DNA from: Tulasnella sp. 424
Taxonomy: Eukaryota; Basidiomycota; Agaricomycetes; Cantharellales; Tulasnellaceae
Length of the DNA stretch: 64,000 bases
NCBI GenBank assembly: GCA_019633425.1
Contig: WSUB01000075.1
Coordinates: 124,001-188,000 of the forward strand
Reading direction: 5' to 3'
Made by a program: the position numbers and the translations under genes. The notes under the pieces were generated by a model. That model did no database searches. It was not told where the DNA came from and worked only from the letters and a program-made list of their open reading frames with translations. Numbering within the stretch: the first letter of the stretch is position 1; the number at the start of each line of letters is the position of its first letter. Shown here piece by piece: positions 1 through 8,835 of this stretch.

Positions 1-1
1 G

Positions 2-52
2 AAGCTAGTGCGGTCCAAGGACGACTTGGAGCTCATTCAAGTGTCTCATTGA
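2..52 (+). CDS. 3' end of an F-box paralogue cut by the window edge
   Basis: The first 52 bases read KLVRSKDDLELIQVSH then TGA. These are exactly the last residues of the next complete gene at 538-1905, with only silent differences. This is therefore the tail of a further array member lying mostly to the left of the window. The spacer that follows matches the spacers after the other copies. The F-box end of this copy is not visible. Confidence 0.85.
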   Translation, partial: KLVRSKDDLELIQVSH

Positions 53-537
53 GAAGGCGAAAATGCGATCATTCGGGTTTCCTGGTGGAAATAGTGACAC
101 TCGGCCCTCAGGGGATGCACAATATCGAACCTCCCCAACGCAATACTGCCAACAGAACCTTCATTTATTAGCATTAGATGCCCTGTGATATAAACTTCAT
201 CCGAATCCTGTTGCTGCTACTCTCTGATCCCTGTTATTGAAGTTGTGAGCGGGGACGTCCGCGCTGGAGGAGACTATTATATATCCTCGCCGCTGGGGTG
301 CCGTAACACATCAGAGACATTCAAGGGGCGCTGCCGTGTCCAATGTTTGTCATCGATTACTAATACTTGTTTGGACACACCGTCCCTCGTCCTCTCCTTG
401 CCTATGCCATCTTCAAACTAACGTCCTTGGAAAACTGATATTGATAGAAAACTACACATAGTATGTACTCAGTGGATCTTTCAGTTTTCTTATCAGCTGA
501 TTCGTGTTTTCAAATCAGACTTTAGTGCTGGGTCTGA

Positions 538-1905
538 ATGGACGACAACAACCCCAACACCAGTATTTTGACGATTCCTCACGAAGTTACCGTCAACATA
601 CTTGAATATCTGCTCGCGGACCACACGCCATCCAAATCCCCCTATGCCGACTTACTTCCGGTCACGCAAACATCAACACACCTGCGCCAGACCGCTTTGT
701 CAGCCCCGTTGTTATGGACAATAATCGAAATAAACGACAAACCCGCCTCGTTCAATTTTGCAAAGATTTGCCTGAGTCGATCGGGTAATCACAAACTCCA
801 CATTTCGATCAGGGTGCTGAAGAAAATGGAGGCCAAGATCAACGGGCTCCTGGCCTTGCTCCAGTACGTCGCGCCGAGGATCCGAAGCTTGTCGATGAAG
901 CTGAGCTTCACGGGACCGGGGCAGTGGGATCTTTGGTGGGACTCGTTGAAGGTTTTAGACTGTAGAGCCTTGGAGGATCTTAACTTTGAAGTCTGGCGTC
1001 GAGAAACCGTGACGGCCGGGACAACCGCTTTGTCCAACGCCATTCCGCTCCCCACCCAAACCTCACCCCTTCGGAGTTTGAGCCTCGTTCACGCGTCCCT
1101 CCAACTTCCCAACTCCCCTGTCCTGTCAAACCTGGCCGTTTTGACGCTCTCTTCGGTTTCCTTCTGGGGTTGGCCGTACACTAACCTCTTTGAGGTGCTC
1201 CGGAGTTCAACGGCCCTGGAGGAGCTCGAGCTTCGGGGGCTTGGGTTGGAGGTCTGTCAAGGACATTACTCCGCGGGTGAGCTCCCGTCAGTCCCACGGC
1301 TGGAACACCCGAAACTGCGGCAGTTAACACTGATTGGAGTGGAGAACAATATGCTCGCCCAAATCCTCACCAATCTCACCGCGCCGAGTCTCGAGGCCGT
1401 ATCTATGGAAACTCCCAAACAACTCAAGAACGACGTCCGTTTCGTATGGAACGACCTTCAACGAGTCGCGCCATTCAGCACCGTCCGCTACCTTTTCGTC
1501 ACCGATCGCCCGACACCGGTCTCACCTTTTCAAGAGCAATTCGCCCTTTTCCTCGCCAAACTCTTTCCGGGAGTTGAAGAATTGGAACTTCCAGCGTCAG
1601 GGTGCCGAGCCCTCCTCATGACGTGGGCCGAGCACGTCCACATCGCCGTGAACCCTTGGAGAGACTTGCGGAGTGTTGTCCTCAATTACCCGGATAACTT
1701 GTGCGTGGGCTCGTCTCAGGACGTCCTGCGCGAGACGCTCCGCTTCCTGGAGGCTCGAAGAAGGCTGGATTGTCCTCCGCTGGAATGGCTGCGCCTTGGC
1801 GTATGCAGCGGTTGCGTGTGGACGGCCAAGGAAACTCTGTTAGGCGGTCTTCAGAAGCTAGTGCGGTCCAAAGACGACTTGGAGCTCATTCAAGTGTCGC
1901 ATTGA
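538..1905 (+). CDS. F-box protein with LRR-like repeats, array 1 copy 1
   Basis: 455 residues, intronless. The N-terminus (about residues 8-60) has the F-box pattern: a leucine/proline-led helix (LTIPHEVTVNILEYLL), then a spaced second half ending in SAPLLWTIIEIND. F-box domains bind Skp1 and bring substrates to SCF ubiquitin ligases. The rest carries irregular leucine-rich stretches such as LRSLSLVHASL and LEELELRGLGLEV, a likely substrate-binding region. Start chosen at the ATG in a context shared by all copies, after the conserved CAGCTGATTCGTG leader block. From about residue 95 to the end it is nearly identical to copy 2, but its first 90 residues are more divergent from that copy. The target is unknown; the F-box role is inferred from the family. 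Confidence 0.8.
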   Translation: MDDNNPNTSILTIPHEVTVNILEYLLADHTPSKSPYADLLPVTQTSTHLRQTALSAPLLWTIIEINDKPASFNFAKICLSRSGNHKLHISIRVLKKMEAKINGLLALLQYVAPRIRSLSMKLSFTGPGQWDLWWDSLKVLDCRALEDLNFEVWRRETVTAGTTALSNAIPLPTQTSPLRSLSLVHASLQLPNSPVLSNLAVLTLSSVSFWGWPYTNLFEVLRSSTALEELELRGLGLEVCQGHYSAGELPSVPRLEHPKLRQLTLIGVENNMLAQILTNLTAPSLEAVSMETPKQLKNDVRFVWNDLQRVAPFSTVRYLFVTDRPTPVSPFQEQFALFLAKLFPGVEELELPASGCRALLMTWAEHVHIAVNPWRDLRSVVLNYPDNLCVGSSQDVLRETLRFLEARRRLDCPPLEWLRLGVCSGCVWTAKETLLGGLQKLVRSKDDLELIQVSH

Positions 1906-2432
1906 GAAGGTGAAGAGGCGATCATTCTAGTCTCCTGGCAGAAATAGTGACACTCGGAACCCAGTGGATGCACAATATCTAACCTCTTCGGCTCAATACT
2001 GGCACTGCGAGCCGAACCTTCATTTATTAGCATTTAGGTTGCTCGTGATATAAATGACTTCATCCGAATCATGTTCCTGCTATTTGCTGACCCCTGTTAT
2101 TGAACCTGTGAGCGAGGACGTGCGCGCCAGAAGAGGCCACCCCCTCCGCTCGTGTGCCATGTTAACCATCAGAACACTCCGATCTAGCTTCAATTTCACC
2201 GCATTCACGGGCACTGCCGCTTTGCCCGATATTTGTGATCGATTACTAATATTTGTCTAGGGGCTGCCAGCTGTCCATCGTTTTCTACTTGCAAGCTTGC
2301 CTGAAAACTCGCCTCCTTGATAAGCTGATAGTGACAGTACATTACACATAGTATGTATTTAGCTTATCTTTCTGTTTTCTTAACAGCTGATTCGTGTTTC
2401 AAATCAGACTCTACTGCCGTTGCTGGGTCCGA

Positions 2433-3800
2433 ATGGACAGCAAGAATCACCCAGCAAATATTCTGAATCTTCCTCCAGAGATCACCGTCTCCATATTGCA
2501 ATACCTCCTCGCCAACCCCGATCCCAACAAATCTCCTTATCATGGTCTACTTCCAGTAACCCAATCATCGACCCACCTGCGCCAAACTGCCATGTCCGCC
2601 CCGTCCCTGTGGTCAGTAATCGAGATCAATGACAAGCCTGCTTCATTCAACTTTGCGAAACTTTGCGTCAGCCGATCAGGCCATCACAAACTCGACATTT
2701 CGATTATGGTGCTGAAGAAAATGGAGGCCAAGATCAACGGGCTCATAGCGTTGCTCCAATACGTCTCGTCGAGGATCCGAAACTTGTCGATGAAGCTGAG
2801 CTTCACGGGACCCGGGCAGTGGGATCTCTGGTGGGACTCGTTGAAGGTGTTAGACTACAGAGCCCTGGAGGATCTTAACTTTAGCGTCTGGCGTCGAGAA
2901 GTCTGGACCCTCGGGGCGGTCGCCTTGTCTGACGCCATTCCGCTCCCCACCCAAACCTCGCTTCTTCGGAGTTTGAGCCTCGTTAACGCGTCCCTTCAAC
3001 TTCCCGACTTTCTCGTCCTCTCGAACCTGGCCGTTTTGAAGCTCTCTTCGGCTTCCTTCTGGGGTTGGCCGTACACCAACCTCTTTGAGGTGCTCCGAAG
3101 TTCCACGGGCCTGGAGGAGCTCGAGCTTCGAGGGCTTGGGTTGGAGGTCTGTCAAGGACATTATTCCGCGGGTGAACTCCCGTCAGTCCCTCGGCTGGAA
3201 CACCCCAAACTGCGGCAGTTAACACTCATTGGAGTGGAGAACAATATGGTCGCCCAAATCCTCACCAATCTCACAGCGCCGAAACTCGAAGCCGTATCTC
3301 TTGAGGCTCCCAAAGAACTCGAGAACGACGTCTGTTTCGTGTGGAACGACCTCCGACAAGTCGCGCCATTCAGCACCGTCCGGTACCTTTTCGTCACCGA
3401 TCACCCGACGCCAATCCCACCCTTCCTAGAACAATTCGCCCTTTTCCTCGCGAAACTCTTTCCCGGAGTTGAAGAACTGGAACTCCCAGCTTCATGGTAC
3501 CGAGCCTTTCTCTCAACGTGGGCCGAGCAAGGTCACATTGCCGTGAACCCTTGGAGAGACTTGAGGAGTGTTGTCCTCAATTATTCGGATAACGTGTGCG
3601 ACGGGTCGTCTCATGACCTCGTGAACGAGACGCTCCGCTTCCTGGAGGCCCGAAGAAAGCTGGATTGTCCTCCGCTGGAGTGGCTGCACCTTGGCGTGTG
3701 CCGCAGTTGCCAGTTGTTGTTCAAGGAAGTTCGGCTGAGTGGTATTCAGAAGCTAATGCGGTCCAAAGATGACTTGGAGGTCATTCAACTGTCGCATTGA
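2433..3800 (+). CDS. F-box protein with LRR-like repeats, array 1 copy 2
   Basis: 455 residues from the ATG at 2433. An in-frame upstream ATG at 2394 exists, but alignment to copies 1, 3 and 4 places the start at MDSKNHPANIL. F-box at about residues 9-60 (LNLPPEITVSILQYLL, then SAPSLWSVIEIND). LRR-like body with LRSLSLVNASLQLP and LEELELRGLGLEV. The sequence is a mosaic: the first 90 residues share PEITV, NKSPYHGLLPVTQ and TAMSAPSLWS with copy 3, while the rest follows copy 1 almost residue for residue. Predicted SCF substrate adaptor by family; substrate unknown. Confidence 0.8.
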   Translation: MDSKNHPANILNLPPEITVSILQYLLANPDPNKSPYHGLLPVTQSSTHLRQTAMSAPSLWSVIEINDKPASFNFAKLCVSRSGHHKLDISIMVLKKMEAKINGLIALLQYVSSRIRNLSMKLSFTGPGQWDLWWDSLKVLDYRALEDLNFSVWRREVWTLGAVALSDAIPLPTQTSLLRSLSLVNASLQLPDFLVLSNLAVLKLSSASFWGWPYTNLFEVLRSSTGLEELELRGLGLEVCQGHYSAGELPSVPRLEHPKLRQLTLIGVENNMVAQILTNLTAPKLEAVSLEAPKELENDVCFVWNDLRQVAPFSTVRYLFVTDHPTPIPPFLEQFALFLAKLFPGVEELELPASWYRAFLSTWAEQGHIAVNPWRDLRSVVLNYSDNVCDGSSHDLVNETLRFLEARRKLDCPPLEWLHLGVCRSCQLLFKEVRLSGIQKLMRSKDDLEVIQLSH

Positions 3801-4287
3801 GGGGGTAAAGATGCGATCATTCGGGTTTGTTGGCGGAAATAGCCCCAGCGGGTGCACAATATCTAACCTCTTCAGTCCAATACGGCGAACAAAACCTTCA
3901 TATATTAGCCTTTAGGTACCTATGACATAAATAATTTCATCCGAATCCGGTTCCTGCTACTGTTTGTTGGGCCCCTGTTATTGAACCTGTGAGCGAAGAC
4001 GTGCGCGCCGGAAGAGGCCATCCCCTTCCGCTTGGGTGCCATGTTAACCATAAGAATACTCCGATCGAGGGACGTTTCGCGGCATTCTCGGGGCACCGCC
4101 GCCGTGCCCGAAATTTACTGATATTTGTCTAGGATTCCTGCCAGCTGTCTATCGTTTTCCACTTGCCTGCAAACTCGCCTCCTTGATAAACACATAGCGA
4201 TAGAAAACTACACACAGTACGTAATTAGCAGAGCTTTCTGTTTTCTTGACAGCTGATTCGTGTTTTCAAAATCAGACTGCCGCCTGA

Positions 4288-5685
4288 ATGGACCATAACC
4301 ACCACTCAGCAAATATTCTGACGCTTCCTTCCGAGATCACCGTCTGCATACTTGAATACCTCCTCGCCCACCCCGATCACAACAAGTCTCCCTATCATGG
4401 CCTCCTTCCGGTAACCCAAACATCCACCTACCTACGCCAAACTGCCATGTCCGCACCGTCCCTGTGGTCGATAATCGAGATCAATGACAAGCCCGCATCG
4501 TTCAACTTTGCAAAACTATGTCTCAGTCGATCGGGAAACCACAAACTCGATATCTCGTTGAGGGTGTTGATAAAGATGGAGAATAAAATCAACGGGTTGC
4601 TGGCGCTGCTTGAATTCGCTTCGCCAAGGATCCGAAGCCTCTCACTCAAGTTAGGCCTCAAAGTTGGCGAGCAGTGGAACCTATGGTGGGAGAGGATGCG
4701 AGTAATGGACCTGGGAGCGATGGAGAGTTTAACGTTCGAAGTTTGGCGTCGGGGGATGACAACCGACGGGATGCGACTACCCCCCGATATCGATGTTATT
4801 GCACTTCCCGACGTTGTCTCATCTCTTCGGAGCCTGAGCCTCAGTCAAACCTCTATAGCCCCAAATTCTCTTGCCCTTTCGAAACTGGTCCACCTGACCC
4901 TTCGCTCTGCGTTGTTCGGGACTTGGCCGTACAACCATCTCTTCAAGGTACTCCAGGGTTGCCAGACTCTGGAGGAGCTCGAGCTCATGGGATCCGGAGT
5001 ACAATTGAATGCGCGCGACGCATCTTACTCGGCCGACCGCCTTCCCTCGGTCCCTCGGATACAATGCCCCAACCTCCGCCGATTGACCTTTTTTGCAGTC
5101 GAGAATCACATGGTATCCCTTGTCCTCACCAACCTCACCGCCCCGTCCCTCGATGTTGTCTCGCTGGAGACCCCCAAGGGATTCAAGCCCGACATCCCAT
5201 TTACGTGGATCAAGCCTCCAAACCCCATCCCGTTCGACTCAGTCCGGGTCCTGTTGATTACTGATCGCCCAGGACTAGACTTAGATCACCAAGACCACTT
5301 CGCTTTGCTCCTCGCTACTCTCTTTCCGGGGATTGAGAGGATGGAGATTCCTTCGATCAGGTGCCGACCATTGCTCACGACGTGGGGGGAGCCAGTCAAT
5401 ATCGCACTTAACCCGTGGAAGGATCTGCAAAGTATCGTTCTGAGATACCGGGAGGATAGGTGTTATGGGCATTCCGACGAGATAATGCAGGAGACTTTGC
5501 GCTTTTTAACTGCTCGGCGCAGGTTCGGATGCCCTCCTTTAAAGAGGTTGCGCCTTGGCGGATGTGACAAATGTCAATATTCAAATAGAGACCGTGTGGA
5601 GGGTGGTATAAAGAGTGTTTTAGAGTCGAATGATGCATTGGAACTGGTGGAGCTCATTCATTACTCTGCGGCGGATCAGTTCTAG
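4288..5685 (+). CDS. F-box protein with LRR-like repeats, array 1 copy 3
   Basis: 465 residues, intronless. F-box at about residues 9-60 (LTLPSEITVCILEYLL, then SAPSLWSIIEIND). The body is clearly closer to copy 4 than to copies 1 and 2: both share SLRSLSLSQTS-like and YNHLFEVLQ-like segments and the ending KRLRLG.C..CQYS.R.RVE. It carries a short C-terminal extension (HYSAADQF) absent from the other copies, because the usual stop after the LVELIH segment is lost. Role inferred from the F-box only. Confidence 0.8.
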   Translation: MDHNHHSANILTLPSEITVCILEYLLAHPDHNKSPYHGLLPVTQTSTYLRQTAMSAPSLWSIIEINDKPASFNFAKLCLSRSGNHKLDISLRVLIKMENKINGLLALLEFASPRIRSLSLKLGLKVGEQWNLWWERMRVMDLGAMESLTFEVWRRGMTTDGMRLPPDIDVIALPDVVSSLRSLSLSQTSIAPNSLALSKLVHLTLRSALFGTWPYNHLFKVLQGCQTLEELELMGSGVQLNARDASYSADRLPSVPRIQCPNLRRLTFFAVENHMVSLVLTNLTAPSLDVVSLETPKGFKPDIPFTWIKPPNPIPFDSVRVLLITDRPGLDLDHQDHFALLLATLFPGIERMEIPSIRCRPLLTTWGEPVNIALNPWKDLQSIVLRYREDRCYGHSDEIMQETLRFLTARRRFGCPPLKRLRLGGCDKCQYSNRDRVEGGIKSVLESNDALELVELIHYSAADQF

Positions 5686-6263
5686 TGGTCGGCGGAGATT
5701 GAGCAGAAGCAAGGATGAAAACAGGAATTTCTCTTTAGTAACATAGAAATATCTCGAATGTAACTTTTCCTCCGCCGAATTTCAGTCCTACCAGTACCGT
5801 CGGGGGCTTTTACACGAAACGCGGACGATTTGGCATGGAGGTGCAGCACCGGGCTGTCGATTGATGCACAATATCTAACCTCAGGCAGGATACTGCGAAG
5901 ACGCCTTCATTTGTTAGCAATGAGGGTTTCCATGATATATGACTTGGTCTACATTTTGTTGCTGTTATTCCCTGGTCCGTGTCATCGGCCGGATTGCATC
6001 CTTTGACGCGCACGTCCGCATCCACACGTCCGCTGGAACTTCAGTGTTAGGGCGTTCACTGGCACGTGTCAAAATTTGTGATTGATTACTAATGTTTGTC
6101 TAAACACTAGCCATCGTTTCTCTTCGTCCCCTCCACGAAAAACCGCCTCTTTGACAGTCGGATATCGATAGAAAACTTCAGTAGGTACTTGGTGATTTTT
6201 TTTTGTTTTCTTCACAGCTGATCTGTGTTTTTAAATAGCCTTCACCACCGTCGTTAGGTCCCA

Positions 6264-7625
6264 ATGGACAACAACAACCAAGCCAGTATTTTGACGCTTC
6301 CGCCAGAGATCACCGTCAGCATACTTGAATACCTCCTCGAGCACTCCGGTGTCACCAGGTCTCCCTATCATGGTTTGCTTCCGGTAACCCAAACATCAAC
6401 CCACCTGCGCCAGACCGCCTTATCCGCACCATCGCTCTGGTCAATAATCGAGATAAACGACAAGCCCTCATCTTTCAACTTTGCAAAACTATGTCTCAGT
6501 CGATCGGGGAACCACAAACTCGATGTCTCGATGAGGGTGTTGAAGAAGATGGAGAGTAAAATCAACGGGTTGCTGGCGTTGCTTGAATTCGCCTCGCCCA
6601 GGATCCGAAGCCTCTCGCTCAAGTTGAGCTTCGCAAGTCCCGGGCAGTGGGACTTCTGGTGCGAGAAGCTGAGAGCGCTGGACCTGGGAGTGATGGAGAG
6701 TTTGACGTTTGAAGTTTGGCGTCGGGAGATCGCAACTGACGGGGTCCCACCACCACGCAATGTCATTGCACTCCCCGACAACATCTCATCTCTCCGGAAT
6801 CTGAGCCTCGGTCAAACCTCTATACTTCCAGATACCCTTGCTCTTTCGGAGCTGGTTCGCCTGACCCTTTCTTCTGCGTCGTTCTGGGCTTGGCCTTACA
6901 ACCATCTCTTCGAGGTGCTCCAGAGCTGCCAGGCTCTGGAGGAACTCGAGCTCAAAGGAGTAGGATTGGATACCTGCCACGGAAATTACTTAGCGGACAG
7001 CCTTCCCCTAGTTCCTCGGATACAATGCCTCAACCTCCGTCGATTGACCTTCTCCGGAGTGGAGAATAACATGGCTCCCCTCGTACTCACCAACCTCACC
7101 GCCCCATCCCTCGAGGTCGTCTCGCTAGAGCCTCCCAAACTGTTCAAGAACGACCGCCCTTTCACCTGGGCGAACCCTCCGCAGGTCGTCCCGTTGGACT
7201 CGGTCCGGGTCCTCTTGGTAACTGATGGCCCAACACTAGCCGTAACCAACCAAGACCATTTCGCTTTATTCCTCGCTATGCTTTTCCCCGAAATCGAGAG
7301 GATGGAGATTGCGTCTATCAGGTGCCGACCACTTTTCGTGACGTGGGCGGCGCAAGTCAATATCGCACTTAACCCATGGAAGGAACTAGAGAGCATCGTT
7401 CTGGACTACCCAGAGGATAAGTGTGTCGGACATTACCAAGATATACTGCACGAGACTTTTCGATTTTTGGATGCTCGGCGCAAGTTCGGATGCCCGCCTG
7501 TAAAGAGGTTGCGCCTTGGCAAGTGCGACGAATGTCAATACTCAGACAGAGGCCGCGTGGAGAGTGGGATAAAGAGACTGTTACGATCAAAGGATGCGTT
7601 GGAACTCGTCGAGCTCACTCACTGA
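6264..7625 (+). CDS. F-box protein with LRR-like repeats, array 1 copy 4
   Basis: 453 residues, intronless and the last member of the array. F-box at about residues 7-58 (LTLPPEITVSILEYLL, then SAPSLWSIIEIND). The LRR-like body groups with copy 3. Its upstream spacer is the most divergent of the set; it lacks the GTGAGCGAGGACG block seen before copies 1-3 but keeps the leader box ending CACAGCTGATCTGTG. No stop or frameshift interrupts it, so it is presumably functional. Substrate unknown. Confidence 0.8.
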   Translation: MDNNNQASILTLPPEITVSILEYLLEHSGVTRSPYHGLLPVTQTSTHLRQTALSAPSLWSIIEINDKPSSFNFAKLCLSRSGNHKLDVSMRVLKKMESKINGLLALLEFASPRIRSLSLKLSFASPGQWDFWCEKLRALDLGVMESLTFEVWRREIATDGVPPPRNVIALPDNISSLRNLSLGQTSILPDTLALSELVRLTLSSASFWAWPYNHLFEVLQSCQALEELELKGVGLDTCHGNYLADSLPLVPRIQCLNLRRLTFSGVENNMAPLVLTNLTAPSLEVVSLEPPKLFKNDRPFTWANPPQVVPLDSVRVLLVTDGPTLAVTNQDHFALFLAMLFPEIERMEIASIRCRPLFVTWAAQVNIALNPWKELESIVLDYPEDKCVGHYQDILHETFRFLDARRKFGCPPVKRLRLGKCDECQYSDRGRVESGIKRLLRSKDALELVELTH

Positions 7626-8072
7626 ACTGCGACGGGATCACGGAGCAGGAAACTGGAATATTTCCCGTCAATAAAACATAATATCTGGAGTGCGCCATCT
7701 CCGCTCCCCAGATTTCAGTTGTAACAGTAGCATTGGGTATCTTTACGTGTTTGCCCCATTCTTGATCGCCTTCTCAGCGGGAGCAACGCTTGACCAAACC
7801 CGGGCTCTTCCCCGTGAGGCAGTCTCTATTTTGCAGTTTGGAGGGTTTGGTCGTACAGCGGTGCATATTTGTTTATGTTTATCTGAAAAGCCGGTTACAC
7901 GTCAACAGACCCACTGGGCCATCAATTGAATGAGTTGGACTACTCGTATTCAGACGTTCCTTTGCGTCCGTTGCATGCAACCCCGGGCGCTATCCGCCGA
8001 CCCAGAGCCTCTTAAAACGTTTGCATCGATGCCCACTGTCGAAGGGATAGCGTTTATACCATTTTCCCTTCG
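7626..8072 (+). other. Spacer after F-box array 1
   Basis: About 450 bp after the last F-box stop. An AATAAA-like string lies at 7669-7677 (CAATAAAACATAAT) and could serve as polyadenylation signal for copy 4. No gene that I can support. Confidence 0.4.
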
Positions 8073-8739
8073 ATGTTCACCTACAGCAATACTCTCGCTC
8101 GCCCAACCTATGATCGCAACAACTCCGTATCACTGGATGGCGATAATCCAGCCACTCCCTTCCCTTGCCCAGAGTCCCGGTCGCGTTTTGCTATGGCAAA
8201 ACCGTTCAGCAAGGTGAGCATAAGGGGGTCTGAGCGCGCAGAATGCGTTGATAAACACTGTGTTACTGTAGGACTTCGAACGACGCTGGGGAGTGACCCA
8301 TAAGCCAGTTCTGCCAATTCAAGCTATCTTCGCCCATGCCAATGCTCCTCCAAAAGATTTGTCGCCAACCCTCTCGCGTTCCAATTCAATGACAAATACC
8401 GGCCAATTCGAGTCCAGTCCCAGCGGGATTCCGTCATTACCATCCTCGCCATCGAGTCCTGGAACAACCTCAGCTGTCTTCACTTCTTTCCCCGGAGTTG
8501 GTCGATACTCGCAGGTCCGCACGTATGATGAAGAAAACGCTAAGTGGGTTTATCATCCACGCCCCGACGAGTTACGAGAGTCATCTTCAGTACGATCGCG
8601 AAAGGGGAGCCCGGCAGCGTCCGGCTGTTCGGGAACGCAAGTCTCCGGAACATTTCGACTGCTTTTGGAACGACCTGGGTCGCACAATGGAGAGCCCAAT
8701 TATTCGCCACGTTATCGACGCCAGCACACCTCTCCGTAA
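8073..8739 (+). CDS. Hypothetical Ser/Pro-rich protein
   Basis: Two exons are visible. Exon 1 (8073-8213, 47 codons) ends MAKPFSK, followed by a GTGAGC..CTGTAG intron of 58 bp (8214-8271). Exon 2 opens DFERRWGVTHKPVLP and runs through a Ser/Pro-rich stretch (SLPSSPSSPG) to a segment YSQVRTYDEENAKWVY. The 3' part after about 8580 loses obvious character, and two other frames stay open there, so a further intron is possible and the stop at 8739 is tentative. It converges with the MSH1 gene, whose stop lies at 8836. I do not recognise the family. No signal peptide or membrane segment is evident. Confidence 0.45.
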
Positions 8740-8835
8740 ACCGTATCCTACGCACCGCCTATCAACGAGATCTGACTCGCGTTACCCAGATGAGAGCGCG
8801 GCCCCAAATAGTAAACCCAGTCTCTCCTTTCTTCA

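Larger units (their letters stand above)
1..7625 (+). repeat. Tandem array 1: F-box/LRR-like gene units
   Basis: Direct repeat of about 1.85-1.94 kb: coding ends fall at 52, 1905, 3800, 5685 and 7625. Each unit is an intronless F-box gene plus a spacer of roughly 490-640 bp. The spacers are related to each other, which shows that whole units, not only coding sequence, were copied. Recurrent spacer blocks, in order after each stop, are a GATGCACAATATC block with a following CTTCATTTATTAGC block, a CGATTACTAATATTTGTCTA-like block, and a leader block ending CAGCTGATTCGTGTTTTCAAAT just before the start codon. The spacers (53-537, 1906-2432, 3801-4287, 5686-6263) hold no other gene that I can see. 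Confidence 0.9.
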
